From BOKV01 sp041739465 (GTDB taxonomy: Bacteria; Pseudomonadota; Alphaproteobacteria; Rhizobiales; Rhizobiaceae), in NCBI GenBank assembly GCA_041739465.1, contig JBGSNX010000031.1:1-48811 (forward strand): a stretch of DNA of 48,811 bases, written 5' to 3'. Numbering within the stretch: position 1 is the first letter of the stretch; each line of letters begins with the position of its first letter. Below are positions 16,502-25,066 of this stretch, piece by piece. The position numbers were made by a program, and so were the translations under genes. The notes under the pieces are model-generated. The model made no database searches, had not been told where the DNA came from, and saw only the letters and a program-made list of their open reading frames with translations.

Positions 16502-17482
16502 TCAATTCACCGCATCTGGCAGCGTGCGCCCTTCCAGGAACGCAATGGCATTGTCGAGTGCCTTCTGGCCCATTGCCAGCCGGGTTTCCTGGGTGCCGCT
16601 GCCGATGTGCGGCAGCAAGGATGCGTTGGGTACTTGAAGAAGTCGCGGGTTCACATTTGGCTCGCCTTCGAAGACATCAAGGCCGGCACCGGCGATGCGC
16701 CTTTCAACAAGGGCATCGGCCAGCGCATCCTCATTCACCACTTCACCGCGTGCAGTATTGATGAGGAACGCCGTTGGCTTCATCCAGCCGATCTGCTCGC
16801 GGTCCATCAGGTGCCGGTTTTCGGCCCCGCCCGGACAATGCAGTGAAACGAAATCCGATGCTTCCAACACATCCCTGATGGAGCCGAGCTGACGGGCGCC
16901 CATTGAGCGGATCACCGCATTGTCCACCTGCGAACGGTTGTGAAACACCACTTTCATGCCAAATCCGAAATGCGCGCGTGCCGCGGTGGCTTGCCCAATG
17001 CGCCCCATTCCAATGATGCCCAATGTCTTGCCAGTCAGCCGTGTTCCCAAAAAATGAGTGACGCCAAACCCGGCCCATTGGCCAGCCCGAACCATTCGTT
17101 CGCCCTCGCTGGCCCGCCGCGCCGCCATCAACATTAACAGCAACGCTGTATCGGCCGTGCAATCGGTGAGCACATCCGGGGTATTGGTGACCGCAACGCC
17201 TGCCTCGCGCGCTGCCTTGACGTCGATGTGGCTGTAGCCAACGCCAAAATTAGCAATGAGCTTCGTGCGTACGGGACCAGCAGCGAATGTTCCCTTGTCA
17301 AAGCGGTTGGTGACAGTCGCAAAGATTACGTCATGCTGGCCAAGCGCTTGCGCCAAAGCGTTGCTGTCAAGCGGCTTGTCGTCCGGGGTGAAGGCCGCAT
17401 CAAAATGTCGGGCAATTTCCGCCTCGATTGCATCCGGCCAGTGGCAGGTAACTAACGCCTTTGGTTTTGGTGTTTGTGCCAA
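16502..17482 (-). CDS. D-isomer-specific 2-hydroxyacid dehydrogenase (glyoxylate/hydroxypyruvate reductase-like)
   Basis: A 326-residue NAD(P)-dependent 2-hydroxyacid dehydrogenase. The Rossmann motif GMGRIG is at 158-163, and the catalytic triad is present: Arg245 in NTARG, Glu274 in DVFEGEP and His292 in LPHIGSG. Enzymes of this type reduce glyoxylate, hydroxypyruvate or 2-keto sugar acids. No ATG fits; the best start is TTG at 17482, one base after the stop of the beta-galactosidase gene, which implies translational coupling. Its place at the tail of the galactoside operon suggests a side reaction on a 2-keto acid of that pathway, but no direct evidence links it. Confidence 0.87.
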   Translation of the reverse strand: MAQTPKPKALVTCHWPDAIEAEIARHFDAAFTPDDKPLDSNALAQALGQHDVIFATVTNRFDKGTFAAGPVRTKLIANFGVGYSHIDVKAAREAGVAVTNTPDVLTDCTADTALLLMLMAARRASEGERMVRAGQWAGFGVTHFLGTRLTGKTLGIIGMGRIGQATAARAHFGFGMKVVFHNRSQVDNAVIRSMGARQLGSIRDVLEASDFVSLHCPGGAENRHLMDREQIGWMKPTAFLINTARGEVVNEDALADALVERRIAGAGLDVFEGEPNVNPRLLQVPNASLLPHIGSGTQETRLAMGQKALDNAIAFLEGRTLPDAVN

Positions 17483-17483
17483 C

Positions 17484-19454
17484 TCATTGCCCTTTGATTG
17501 CGTGATTTCGCAAAGCCACCACTCCGGAAGGTTCAAGCATGAGCGAACCCAGAACCGGGTCACCAACAACATGCTTTGAAACATCAATGGCTTGCGAGCC
17601 GTAATTGAATCCGAATAGCAGATCACCAGCTTGCCTAAACCGCAAGCCGTCGGGCAAATCAGCAACATGAAGCCCGGCGTGTGCAACCAGCTTTTCAAGA
17701 ATGACAGCCATCGCAGCATCGTCTGGCCAACCGGCTACATAGTGCCAGTTGCCTTGCGCAAGCAGGGCTGGCTCGCCGTCCACAGTGTCAATCAACCGCT
17801 TGCAATCCTTCCCTGTCTCGACGAACTCCCGCCAATAGCGGAATGTTCCACGCCCGCCTTCAAATTCAACAGGTGTGTGCTCGGGCAAGGATTCAACACG
17901 CGTGACCCTCAACTCGAGCATCGCCTCCGGCAGTGAAGGCGGCAGGTTCGCGGGAATATGAAATTCCTGTGTTTTCGAGCCGGTCCGTGGCCCTGCAAGC
18001 ACCAGAGCGCCGCTACCGGACAGCGCTTCGGCCAAACCAGGTTGCCATGCGAAAAGCCCCGGCACGACTATCAGTTTGTAACCACTGAATTGGGTGTCAC
18101 GCGAACTCTTGATGTCTACGCTGAGGCCCAGCCTTCGAAGGCCTTTGTAAAAATCGAAAACAAGCTGGAAGTAGTCAAACTCGCGGCCTTGTGGCTGGAT
18201 TTCCCACGCCCACGCCGACGGATAGTCCACAACCAGCGCCACGGAACTTTGCACTTGGCTCAGCGGACCCAGTGCCTCGATCTCGTTGGCAACTGTTGCA
18301 GCCTCGTGAAAACCTGGGGCTTCAACGCTGTCAGGGCGCAAAAGTCCGGCATGCATCTGCTCCTGCGCAAAGGGTGCCTGCCGCCAGCGGAAATAGCTGA
18401 CGACTTCCGCACCATGCGCAAAGGCTTCCCATGACCACAGACGCACCATGCCGTCGCGTGGCGCTGGATTGTGCGGTGCCCAGTTCACAGGGCCGGGCTG
18501 CTGCTCCATCACCCACCAGCGACCATTGGATGTGGCGCGATACAAATCATGGTGGAAAGCCTGGAAATCGGGATCCCCTGCGCGCAGGAATTCTTTCTTG
18601 AAAGCGGCTGGACGGCTGGACCTGTCTTCCAGAAAGCCGAGCGGATAGGAGTCCCAGCTTGAAACGTCGAGATCCGCCCCGACATCGAAATGATCGAAAG
18701 CCAGCGTTCGACCCATGAAATTGTGGATGATGTCGCGGCCCGGTGACAGTTTGCGAATGATGTCGGTTTGCAGCGCATTGAATGAAACCACTTGATCCGA
18801 CGAGAACCTGCGAAAATCCATCCAATGCGCCGGATTGGCTTCTGTCACCGTGAGATTGGGGAGTTCGACTTCCTCGAAGGAATTCACTTCCATCGACCAG
18901 AACACATTTCCCCATGCCCGGTTGAGCGCTTCTGGTGATTGATAGCGCTGCGCCAGCCAGTTGCGAAATTCGCTGCGAGCCGCCTGCGAAAATGACAGTG
19001 TGGTGTTGTGGCAATCATATTCATTGTCGGTTTGCCATGCTGCCACCCCTTCATGGGTGCCAAAGGCCTGCGCAAGTTCGGAAACAATGCGGCGACACGC
19101 GTCGCGGTAGCCGTGGTGCGAAAAACAGTAATGCCGACGCGAGCCGAACCCGCGAGTTTTTCCGCTGGCATCTACGGGCAGCATGTCCGGCATGGCATCG
19201 ACCAGCCATTTGGGTGGTGTGGCCGTTGGCGTTCCAAGCACAACCTTCAACCCCGCGCCGTGCAGGGTGTCGATTGCTTTTGCAAGCCAGCCCAGATCCA
19301 GTTTTCCGCGCTGCGGCTCCAGCCTTGACCAGGCGAACTCGCCAATACGAACGAAAGCAATGCCCAGCGCCGCCATTCGGCGTGCATCTTCGCTCCACTG
19401 CTCTTCCGGCCAATGTTCCGGGTAGTAGCAAACACCAATTCGGGGTTGCACCAT
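17484..19454 (-). CDS. Beta-galactosidase, glycoside hydrolase family 42
   Basis: A 656-residue GH42 enzyme. It opens with the family signature IGVCYYPEHWPEEQW. The acid/base Glu145 sits in WQTDNEYDCH and the nucleophile Glu317 in WWVMEQQPGPVNW. The catalytic TIM barrel (to about 380) is followed by the trimerisation and C-terminal beta domains. No signal peptide is seen, so it acts in the cytoplasm on imported galactosides. AAGGA precedes the ATG at nine bases. It follows dgoA by 23 bases in the galactose operon, which agrees with release of galactose feeding the dehydrogenase route. Confidence 0.95.
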   Translation of the reverse strand: MVQPRIGVCYYPEHWPEEQWSEDARRMAALGIAFVRIGEFAWSRLEPQRGKLDLGWLAKAIDTLHGAGLKVVLGTPTATPPKWLVDAMPDMLPVDASGKTRGFGSRRHYCFSHHGYRDACRRIVSELAQAFGTHEGVAAWQTDNEYDCHNTTLSFSQAARSEFRNWLAQRYQSPEALNRAWGNVFWSMEVNSFEEVELPNLTVTEANPAHWMDFRRFSSDQVVSFNALQTDIIRKLSPGRDIIHNFMGRTLAFDHFDVGADLDVSSWDSYPLGFLEDRSSRPAAFKKEFLRAGDPDFQAFHHDLYRATSNGRWWVMEQQPGPVNWAPHNPAPRDGMVRLWSWEAFAHGAEVVSYFRWRQAPFAQEQMHAGLLRPDSVEAPGFHEAATVANEIEALGPLSQVQSSVALVVDYPSAWAWEIQPQGREFDYFQLVFDFYKGLRRLGLSVDIKSSRDTQFSGYKLIVVPGLFAWQPGLAEALSGSGALVLAGPRTGSKTQEFHIPANLPPSLPEAMLELRVTRVESLPEHTPVEFEGGRGTFRYWREFVETGKDCKRLIDTVDGEPALLAQGNWHYVAGWPDDAAMAVILEKLVAHAGLHVADLPDGLRFRQAGDLLFGFNYGSQAIDVSKHVVGDPVLGSLMLEPSGVVALRNHAIKGQ

Positions 19455-19477
19455 GGTGGAATGTTCCTTGAGAAGGG

Positions 19478-20113
19478 TCAGACTTGCGATACGGCCTTGT
19501 CAAAGGCAGCGATGGTTTTTGCAGCCTTTTCACGCGTGTGCATGGCCGTTGCGCCGGGGCGATAAAGGCTGGTTCCAAGGCCAAATGCAACAATGCCCTG
19601 CCCGGTATAATCACCGAAATTCGCGTCGGAAACCCCGCCTACAGCGGCAACCATGGTGTCAGCGGGCAAGATCGCCCGAATGGCATTGATACCTGCAGGA
19701 CCAAGCACGAATGCTGGAAAAAACTTGAGCCCCGAAGCGCCCGCGGCCAAAGCCGCCAAGGCCTCGGTCGGCGTCAGCACGCCTGGCAAAACAACCATCT
19801 TGCGCCGCGCACCTTCGCCGATCACCTGCGCATCGACATTGGGAGTGACCAGCAGCCGTCCACCGGCTGTTTCCAGCGTTGCAACTTCGCCCGCTGTCAA
19901 AACCGTCCCGGCGCCGATCAGGCAATGGCTTCCAACCGCCTTGGCTGCAATCTCGATTGAACGAAACGCATCGGGCGAATTGAGAGGTATCTCGATGGCT
20001 TCAAGTCCTTCGTCCACCAGCGCCATGACCGTGTCGTGCACGTCGTTGGGCGTGATCCCGCGAAGGATGGCAATCAGTTGTCGCCGCATATGCGGCATTG
20101 GCGCAGCACGCAT
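19478..20113 (-). CDS. dgoA: 2-dehydro-3-deoxy-6-phosphogalactonate aldolase DgoA
   Basis: A 211-residue class I aldolase of the KDPG/KDPGal family. The Schiff-base lysine is Lys130 in GASGLKFFPA; Glu41 in IEIPLNSP and Arg18 in ILRGI are the matching catalytic and binding residues. It splits 2-keto-3-deoxy-6-phosphogalactonate into pyruvate and glyceraldehyde 3-phosphate. The galactonate rather than gluconate version is indicated by the adjacent DgoK kinase and by the IEIPLNSP and LGTSLYRPG segments. Its ATG shares one base with the dgoK stop (TGATG), so the two are co-translated. Confidence 0.93.
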   Translation of the reverse strand: MRAAPMPHMRRQLIAILRGITPNDVHDTVMALVDEGLEAIEIPLNSPDAFRSIEIAAKAVGSHCLIGAGTVLTAGEVATLETAGGRLLVTPNVDAQVIGEGARRKMVVLPGVLTPTEALAALAAGASGLKFFPAFVLGPAGINAIRAILPADTMVAAVGGVSDANFGDYTGQGIVAFGLGTSLYRPGATAMHTREKAAKTIAAFDKAVSQV

Positions 20114-21036
20114 CAGGCCGACCGCCTTTTGTCCGAATTACCAAACAGTTGCTGTGAAATCTGGTGAAGGCCGGAAATGACACTCTCTTCCGCATCACCT
20201 TGAACAAACGATATTCCAGCGATCGCAAAGGCTTCGCTGTAGCGCGCCGCAAGCTCGCCGCTGGCAATGAGGTGGACAGGATTATGTGTCCAGCCCGACT
20301 TGATTGCTGCGGCGATTTCCTGACCGATCAACAAGCCCGATAACGTTGAATGCGCGCTGTTGTTCTCACTGAAACCCAGCAGTTCGCCTGCGCGAATGGC
20401 AAAGAGATTAGCGGTCAGCATCGCCGGATCATGCAGCGCATTGTGGACAGCTGCACCGAATGCAGCCGCATTAAAACCGCCGTCATCAGCCGAGCTTTGC
20501 AGGATCGTATGCCGCCCAATGGCGCCAAACAACTCACCCGTCATGAAGGTGTCAAAACCGGTTACGACGCCGTCCGACATTCTCACCCATTTGGAGTGGG
20601 TGCCCGGCAAACACACGGAAAACATGCCCGGCAGGCCGCTGCAAGCGCCAAGTAATTGCGTCTCTTCCCCGCGCATGACGTCGGGCCTGTCGCGGTCACG
20701 CTGCGCCAGACCTGGCACTATGCGCACATCGCGCGCGAAGCCGGGAACCTTGACTGCCAGCGCTGAAAGGCTCGACAGCCTCGCTGGGGTTTCGGCATAC
20801 CGTGCCTCTACCCACCCTTGGCGTGAGCCCGCCATTCCGCACACAACAACCGGCAGCCCTGAGGATGCGCCCAGCGCAGCCAGATGCGCTTCCAGAACAG
20901 ATGCAAAGCCGTCCGGTGAAACAAAGCGCATGCCTTCGCCGCTTCGACGGCTGGCAATCGGCTTGCCGCCAGCATCCAGCAGCCAGAGCCTGAAGCTGGA
21001 TGTTCCCCAATCAACTGCTGCGCAAGCGGGATGCAT
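20113..21036 (-). CDS. dgoK: 2-dehydro-3-deoxygalactonokinase DgoK
   Basis: A 307-residue sugar-acid kinase of the DgoK family. It starts with the phosphate-binding VDWGTSSFRLWLLD and contains VVCGMAGSRQGWVEA, MRGEETQLLG, CLPGTHSKWV and DTFMTGELF, all usual for DgoK. It phosphorylates 2-keto-3-deoxygalactonate at C6 before the DgoA cleavage. I used the ATG at 21036, four bases after the SDR stop, because the family begins near the phosphate loop; a GTG at 21069 overlapping the SDR gene is the alternative. Confidence 0.93.
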   Translation of the reverse strand: MHPACAAVDWGTSSFRLWLLDAGGKPIASRRSGEGMRFVSPDGFASVLEAHLAALGASSGLPVVVCGMAGSRQGWVEARYAETPARLSSLSALAVKVPGFARDVRIVPGLAQRDRDRPDVMRGEETQLLGACSGLPGMFSVCLPGTHSKWVRMSDGVVTGFDTFMTGELFGAIGRHTILQSSADDGGFNAAAFGAAVHNALHDPAMLTANLFAIRAGELLGFSENNSAHSTLSGLLIGQEIAAAIKSGWTHNPVHLIASGELAARYSEAFAIAGISFVQGDAEESVISGLHQISQQLFGNSDKRRSA

Positions 21037-21040
21037 CTGG

Positions 21041-21817
21041 CTAGCCTGTGACCACAACGCCGCCGTCAACGACCAGCGCCTGTCCGGTCATCATTCGTGA
21101 AGCCCGCGACGCCAGGAAGAGCGTCGGCTCCACCATGTCATGCGGAACAATGGGCTCCTTGAGGGATTGCCGTTCCATGTGCTTGTTCAGATTTTCGTTG
21201 TTTTCGCCTACCCAGAGCTTGGCCTGACGGTCGGTGATGACCCACCCCGGCATCAGGGCATTGACGCGGATGTTGTCTGGCCCAAGGTCGCGCGCCAGCC
21301 CACGCGTCAGCCCGGTAATTCCAGCCTTTGCCGCTACATAAGCGGTATAGCCGCCATTGCCCATCATGTAGGAGATCGAGGAATAGTTGATCACCGAGCC
21401 GCCGCCAGCTGCCTTCATGCCCGGCGCGACCGCCTGGATGCCGAAGAAATGGTGCCTAATATTGACCGCCTGCATGTAGTCCCACTGTTCGACACTGAAA
21501 GGCGACAAATCATGCCGGTTGTCCCACGCGGCATTGTTGACAAGCACCGTAACCGGACCATGTGCGGAAGCAGCTTTCGCCAGTGTATCCTGAAAAGCCG
21601 GAATGTCCGTCACATCGCAGCGGATGAACAATGGCCGCGCGCCATATTGCTTCTCCAGCCGGTCGCAAACATCGGTAGCGTCAGAGCGTTGGCAAAATGC
21701 CACTTTGGCACCCTGCGCCACAAAGCCCTCTGTCAGGTATTCGCCAATGCCAGAACCGCCTCCCGAAATGAAAACTGATGCGCCTTTGAGATCGTGAAAA
21801 TTCGCTGAAAACTTCAT
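21041..21817 (-). CDS. SDR-family dehydrogenase, probable galactose 1-dehydrogenase
   Basis: A 258-residue short-chain dehydrogenase. The NAD(P) loop SGGGSGIG is at 18-25, NNAAW near 94, and the catalytic Ser147, Tyr160 and Lys164 (YVAAK) are intact. Between a GH4 alpha-galactosidase and dgoK, oxidation of D-galactose to galactonolactone is the missing first step, and SDR enzymes do this in rhizobia and relatives, so galactose dehydrogenase is the likely role. The SDR fold alone does not prove substrate. The ATG at 21817 overlaps the GH4 stop as ATGA. Confidence 0.85.
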   Translation of the reverse strand: MKFSANFHDLKGASVFISGGGSGIGEYLTEGFVAQGAKVAFCQRSDATDVCDRLEKQYGARPLFIRCDVTDIPAFQDTLAKAASAHGPVTVLVNNAAWDNRHDLSPFSVEQWDYMQAVNIRHHFFGIQAVAPGMKAAGGGSVINYSSISYMMGNGGYTAYVAAKAGITGLTRGLARDLGPDNIRVNALMPGWVITDRQAKLWVGENNENLNKHMERQSLKEPIVPHDMVEPTLFLASRASRMMTGQALVVDGGVVVTG

Positions 21818-23193
21818 GCGGCCCTGCCTGCCTTTTGTGTTTTGCCGTGCAGCCATGCCGGCATCCATTCGCCATGCGCCTCGATCAGCGCGTCTGTCAT
21901 GTCCCAAATCTGCTGCAGGTCCAATTCAGCCCCGGTGTGCGGATCCAGCATGGCGGCGTGATAGATGCTCTGGCGATCCTCCTCAAGCAGCGCGTTTACG
22001 GTCAACTCCTGCACATTGATGTTGGTCCGCATCAGCGCGATCAACTGGACAGGAATATCGTTCACAATTGTCGGTTGCAGGCCGTTGGCATCAACCAGGC
22101 ATGGCACTTCCACCGCGCAGCCTTCCGGCAATTGCGGGATGTAACCGCGATTGCCGAAATTGCCGTAGATCACTGAAGGCTCGCCGGTAACCACGCTGTT
22201 CATGATGGTCGCTGCATATTCATGCGACTGCGCAACTTCAATCCGCTCGGCATTGCGGTATTCCTGCGCTTGCGACTTCCAGCGTTCAACTTGCTCGACG
22301 CAGCGCTTAGGATACTCATCGAGCGGAATGCCGAACTTCTCGATCAGGTCAGGCCGGTCGCGCTTGATGAACCATGGCGTATACTCGGCAAAATGCTCCG
22401 AACTTTCGGTAACGAAATAACCGAGCCGCATCAGCATTTCATAACGCACCTTGTTGGGGCAGCGTTCATTCCAGTGGCTGGGCTTGGGCATCCTGCCTTC
22501 CTGGTACCCGCGCTTCAATGCAGGATAAAGGTCTTTCCAACTACCGTCGGGCTGGCGATGCTCGAAATTGAGGTAGAACGCCATGTGGTTGATGCCTCCG
22601 GCGCGGTAGCGGATTTCCTCCACCGGAATGTCGAGGTCACGGGCAAGTTCAAAGGCAGTGCCTTGAACTGAATGGCAAAGCCCAACCTGCCTGATTGACG
22701 GGTATTTGGCGGCAATCGCCCAGGTGTTGATTGCCATCGGGTTCACGTATTGAAGCATGATCGCGTTAGGGCAGACCTCAAGCATGTCATCGCAAATCTT
22801 CCAAAGGTGCGGAACCGTGCGCAGGCCGCGCATGATACCGCCAATGCCGAGCGTATCGGCAATGGTCTGGCGCAGGCCAAAATGCTTGGGGATTTCGAAG
22901 TCCGTCACGGTTGCCGGTTCGTAGCCGCCGATCTGGAAGGCCACCACCACGAAATCGGCGTCTGCCAGCGCTGCCCGCTGGTTGGTGTGGGTTTCAACCC
23001 GCGCTTTCACGCCGAGGGTTGCGATGATCTTGCGCGCCACGATTTCGGATTCGCCTAGCCGTTGCGGGTCGATGTCCATCAACGCAACCACCGCTGACGA
23101 CAAGGCGCTATGCTGCAAGGCATCGCCGATGATGTTTTTCATGAAAACGGTGGAGCCAGCTCCAATAAATGCGATTCTCACGTTTCTGGACAT
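21814..23193 (-). CDS. melA: Alpha-galactosidase/6-phospho-glycosidase-like enzyme, GH4 (MelA-type)
   Basis: A 459-residue family GH4 glycosidase, the NAD- and Mn-dependent class that works by oxidation and elimination. It begins with a Rossmann stretch IAFIGAGSTVFMKNIIGD, has YVNPMAINTWA, and shows the metal ligands Cys173 in GLCHSVQG and His203 in GGINHMAFY. CHSVQGT and INHMAFYL are the form seen in MelA-type alpha-galactosidases, not in phospho-alpha-glucosidases, which fits an ABC (non-PTS) neighbourhood. The ATG at 23193 gives the usual family N-terminus; a GTG at 23217 would overlap the permease gene. It releases galactose from melibiose- or raffinose-type sugars in the cytoplasm. Confidence 0.9.
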   Translation of the reverse strand: MSRNVRIAFIGAGSTVFMKNIIGDALQHSALSSAVVALMDIDPQRLGESEIVARKIIATLGVKARVETHTNQRAALADADFVVVAFQIGGYEPATVTDFEIPKHFGLRQTIADTLGIGGIMRGLRTVPHLWKICDDMLEVCPNAIMLQYVNPMAINTWAIAAKYPSIRQVGLCHSVQGTAFELARDLDIPVEEIRYRAGGINHMAFYLNFEHRQPDGSWKDLYPALKRGYQEGRMPKPSHWNERCPNKVRYEMLMRLGYFVTESSEHFAEYTPWFIKRDRPDLIEKFGIPLDEYPKRCVEQVERWKSQAQEYRNAERIEVAQSHEYAATIMNSVVTGEPSVIYGNFGNRGYIPQLPEGCAVEVPCLVDANGLQPTIVNDIPVQLIALMRTNINVQELTVNALLEEDRQSIYHAAMLDPHTGAELDLQQIWDMTDALIEAHGEWMPAWLHGKTQKAGRAA

Positions 23194-23200
23194 GTTGCAT

Positions 23201-24049
23201 TCAACCCTTTGTGGCACCCAGTGTCAGGCCGGCGATGAAATGTTTCTGCATGAAAAAGAACATCAGCACTGGCGGCAGTGCTGCAAGGATCGACCCTGCC
23301 GACACCAGATGCCATTGCGCGATCCATTGGCCGTTAAGTGAGAAAAGACCCGCTGTTACCGGCTGCACCGCGGACCCTTGGGTCAGCACCGTCGCCCAGA
23401 AATATTCGTTCCAGATGAACGTAAAGACCAGAACGGCAAGGGCAGCAATCGCCGGGCGCATCAACGGAATGACGATGAACCAGAAAATGCGAAACTCAGA
23501 CACTCCCTCGACCCGTGCTGATTCGATCAGTTCAAACGGCAGGCCTTTGATGAAATTGCGCATGAACAGCGTGCAGAACCCGGTCTGGAACGCGATGTGA
23601 AACAGGATGAGACCCAGATAGGTGTTGTAAAGCCCGGTCTGCACCGTGAGGTCGCGAACAGGAACCATCAGGATCTGGAACGGCACGAAATTGCCGGCCA
23701 CAAACATGAAAAACAGGAGGAGGTTTGAGCGGAACTTGTAAACCGCGAGGGCAAAACCTGTCATGCAGGACAGCGCCACGGTGCCGATGACTGTAGGAAC
23801 GGTGACGATCACCGAGTTTCGCATGTAGCTGGCGAGCGGCGTATTGGTAAATATGTCGACATAGTTGCGCCAGGCAAATGCCGAAGGAAGTCCGAAATAG
23901 TTTCCCTGCGCGAGGTCCGATGCTGGCCGAACCGATGTCAACGCCACCCCCGCCAGCGGCAACAGCCAAACCATCAGGGCAAGCGGCAAAGCCAATTTGT
24001 AGAGGATTTGCGCTGCAGGTGCTGCTTTTGCGATCGGCTTGGGAAACAT
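23201..24049 (-). CDS. Sugar ABC transporter permease (MalG/LacG type)
   Basis: A 282-residue inner-membrane permease with six helices of the carbohydrate CUT1 class. The cytoplasmic EAA loop is ELIESARVEGVSEFRIFWFIVIPLMRPA, which docks the ATPase. It follows the other permease gene after three bases and ends seven bases before the GH4 start. With the binding protein at 25067 and the ATPase at 27299 it should form one importer. Neighbouring glycosidases point to alpha- or beta-galactosides as cargo. Confidence 0.94.
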   Translation of the reverse strand: MFPKPIAKAAPAAQILYKLALPLALMVWLLPLAGVALTSVRPASDLAQGNYFGLPSAFAWRNYVDIFTNTPLASYMRNSVIVTVPTVIGTVALSCMTGFALAVYKFRSNLLLFFMFVAGNFVPFQILMVPVRDLTVQTGLYNTYLGLILFHIAFQTGFCTLFMRNFIKGLPFELIESARVEGVSEFRIFWFIVIPLMRPAIAALAVLVFTFIWNEYFWATVLTQGSAVQPVTAGLFSLNGQWIAQWHLVSAGSILAALPPVLMFFFMQKHFIAGLTLGATKG

Positions 24050-24052
24050 CGC

Positions 24053-24973
24053 CTAAACTCCCCGCTCGTCGCCGACCATTTTCCAGATAAAGCCCGTGAT
24101 GAACACCATCATGATCGCAAAAAGGATGACGGCAATCGCCGCGCCATAGCCCATGCGATAGCCGTACTCACTGAGCGCCTGTTCATACATGTAGTAGGAC
24201 AGGACGCGGCTTGATCCGAACGGGCCGCCATCGGTCATGATTGAGACAATGTCGAATGAGCGAAGCGCGCCGATGATGGTCACGACCACGGCTATGAACG
24301 TTGCAGGGCGCAGTTGTGGCAGGATGACATGCCAGAGCATTTTCCAGCCCTTTGCGCCATCAAGCCGCGCTGCCTCGATCTGGTCGGGCGAAACATTGTT
24401 GAGGCCCGTCAGATACAGGATCATGCAATAGGCAATCTGTGGCCACAAACCGGCGGCAACCAGCGCATAGGTCACGTAATCAGGCTCTGCCAGAAACGCT
24501 ATTCCAGTGCCCGTTGTCCACTCGATCAACTGGTACAACAGCCCGAAGCCTGGCGCATAGAACCAAGAAAATATGAGACCGACCACCACTTGCGAAATGA
24601 CGAAAGGAAAGAAGAAAAGCGATTTGTAAATGCGGATGCCGGTCACTGTCTGGTTCAGGAAAATTGCCATGAACAGGCCTGCGGGCACTGCCAGCATGAA
24701 CAAGACCAGCCAGATCACATTGTTCTTGAGTGAGGTGTAGAAGTTTTCGTCGTCGATCAGTTCGACATAGTTTTCAAGGCCGATCCAGGTCTTCGCGCCC
24801 AGCCCATCCCAGTCGTAGAATGACAACCAGATAGAAGCGAAAATTGGCCACATGACATAGAGCAGGAACATCGCAATGCCGGGCGCAAGAAATAGCCACG
24901 GCGCCAGGGAGCGCTGGTTGCGCTTCCACCAGGAAGATGTGCGTTGTGGGGAAACCACAGCCGTCCCGGCCAT
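24053..24973 (-). CDS. Sugar ABC transporter permease (MalF/LacF type)
   Basis: A 306-residue CUT1 permease with six helices after a basic N-terminus. The EAA loop reads DQIEAARLDGAKGWKMLWHVILPQLRPA. It is the first permease after the binding-protein gene, 93 bases downstream and behind a stem-loop. That is a common arrangement which lets the binding protein be made in excess. It is the partner of the permease at 23201-24049. Confidence 0.94.
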   Translation of the reverse strand: MAGTAVVSPQRTSSWWKRNQRSLAPWLFLAPGIAMFLLYVMWPIFASIWLSFYDWDGLGAKTWIGLENYVELIDDENFYTSLKNNVIWLVLFMLAVPAGLFMAIFLNQTVTGIRIYKSLFFFPFVISQVVVGLIFSWFYAPGFGLLYQLIEWTTGTGIAFLAEPDYVTYALVAAGLWPQIAYCMILYLTGLNNVSPDQIEAARLDGAKGWKMLWHVILPQLRPATFIAVVVTIIGALRSFDIVSIMTDGGPFGSSRVLSYYMYEQALSEYGYRMGYGAAIAVILFAIMMVFITGFIWKMVGDERGV

Positions 24974-25024
24974 TTCAATGAACTCCTGTCAGACTTGTTT
25001 CGGCCCTTTGGCACGGTTTGACAA

Positions 25025-25050
25025 AAGGGGCAGCATTCCTGCTGCCCCTT
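25025..25050 (-). terminator. Intercistronic stem-loop after the sugar-binding protein gene
   Basis: A perfect 10-base-pair stem, AAGGGGCAGC and GCTGCCCCTT, with a 6-base loop lies 16 bases beyond the binding-protein stop. On the minus strand it is followed by TTTTGTC, so it could act as a partial terminator or as a 3' stabiliser of the upstream message. Either would give more binding protein than permease, as is common in such operons. Confidence 0.7.
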
Positions 25051-25066
25051 CAACCATTTTGCTAGA

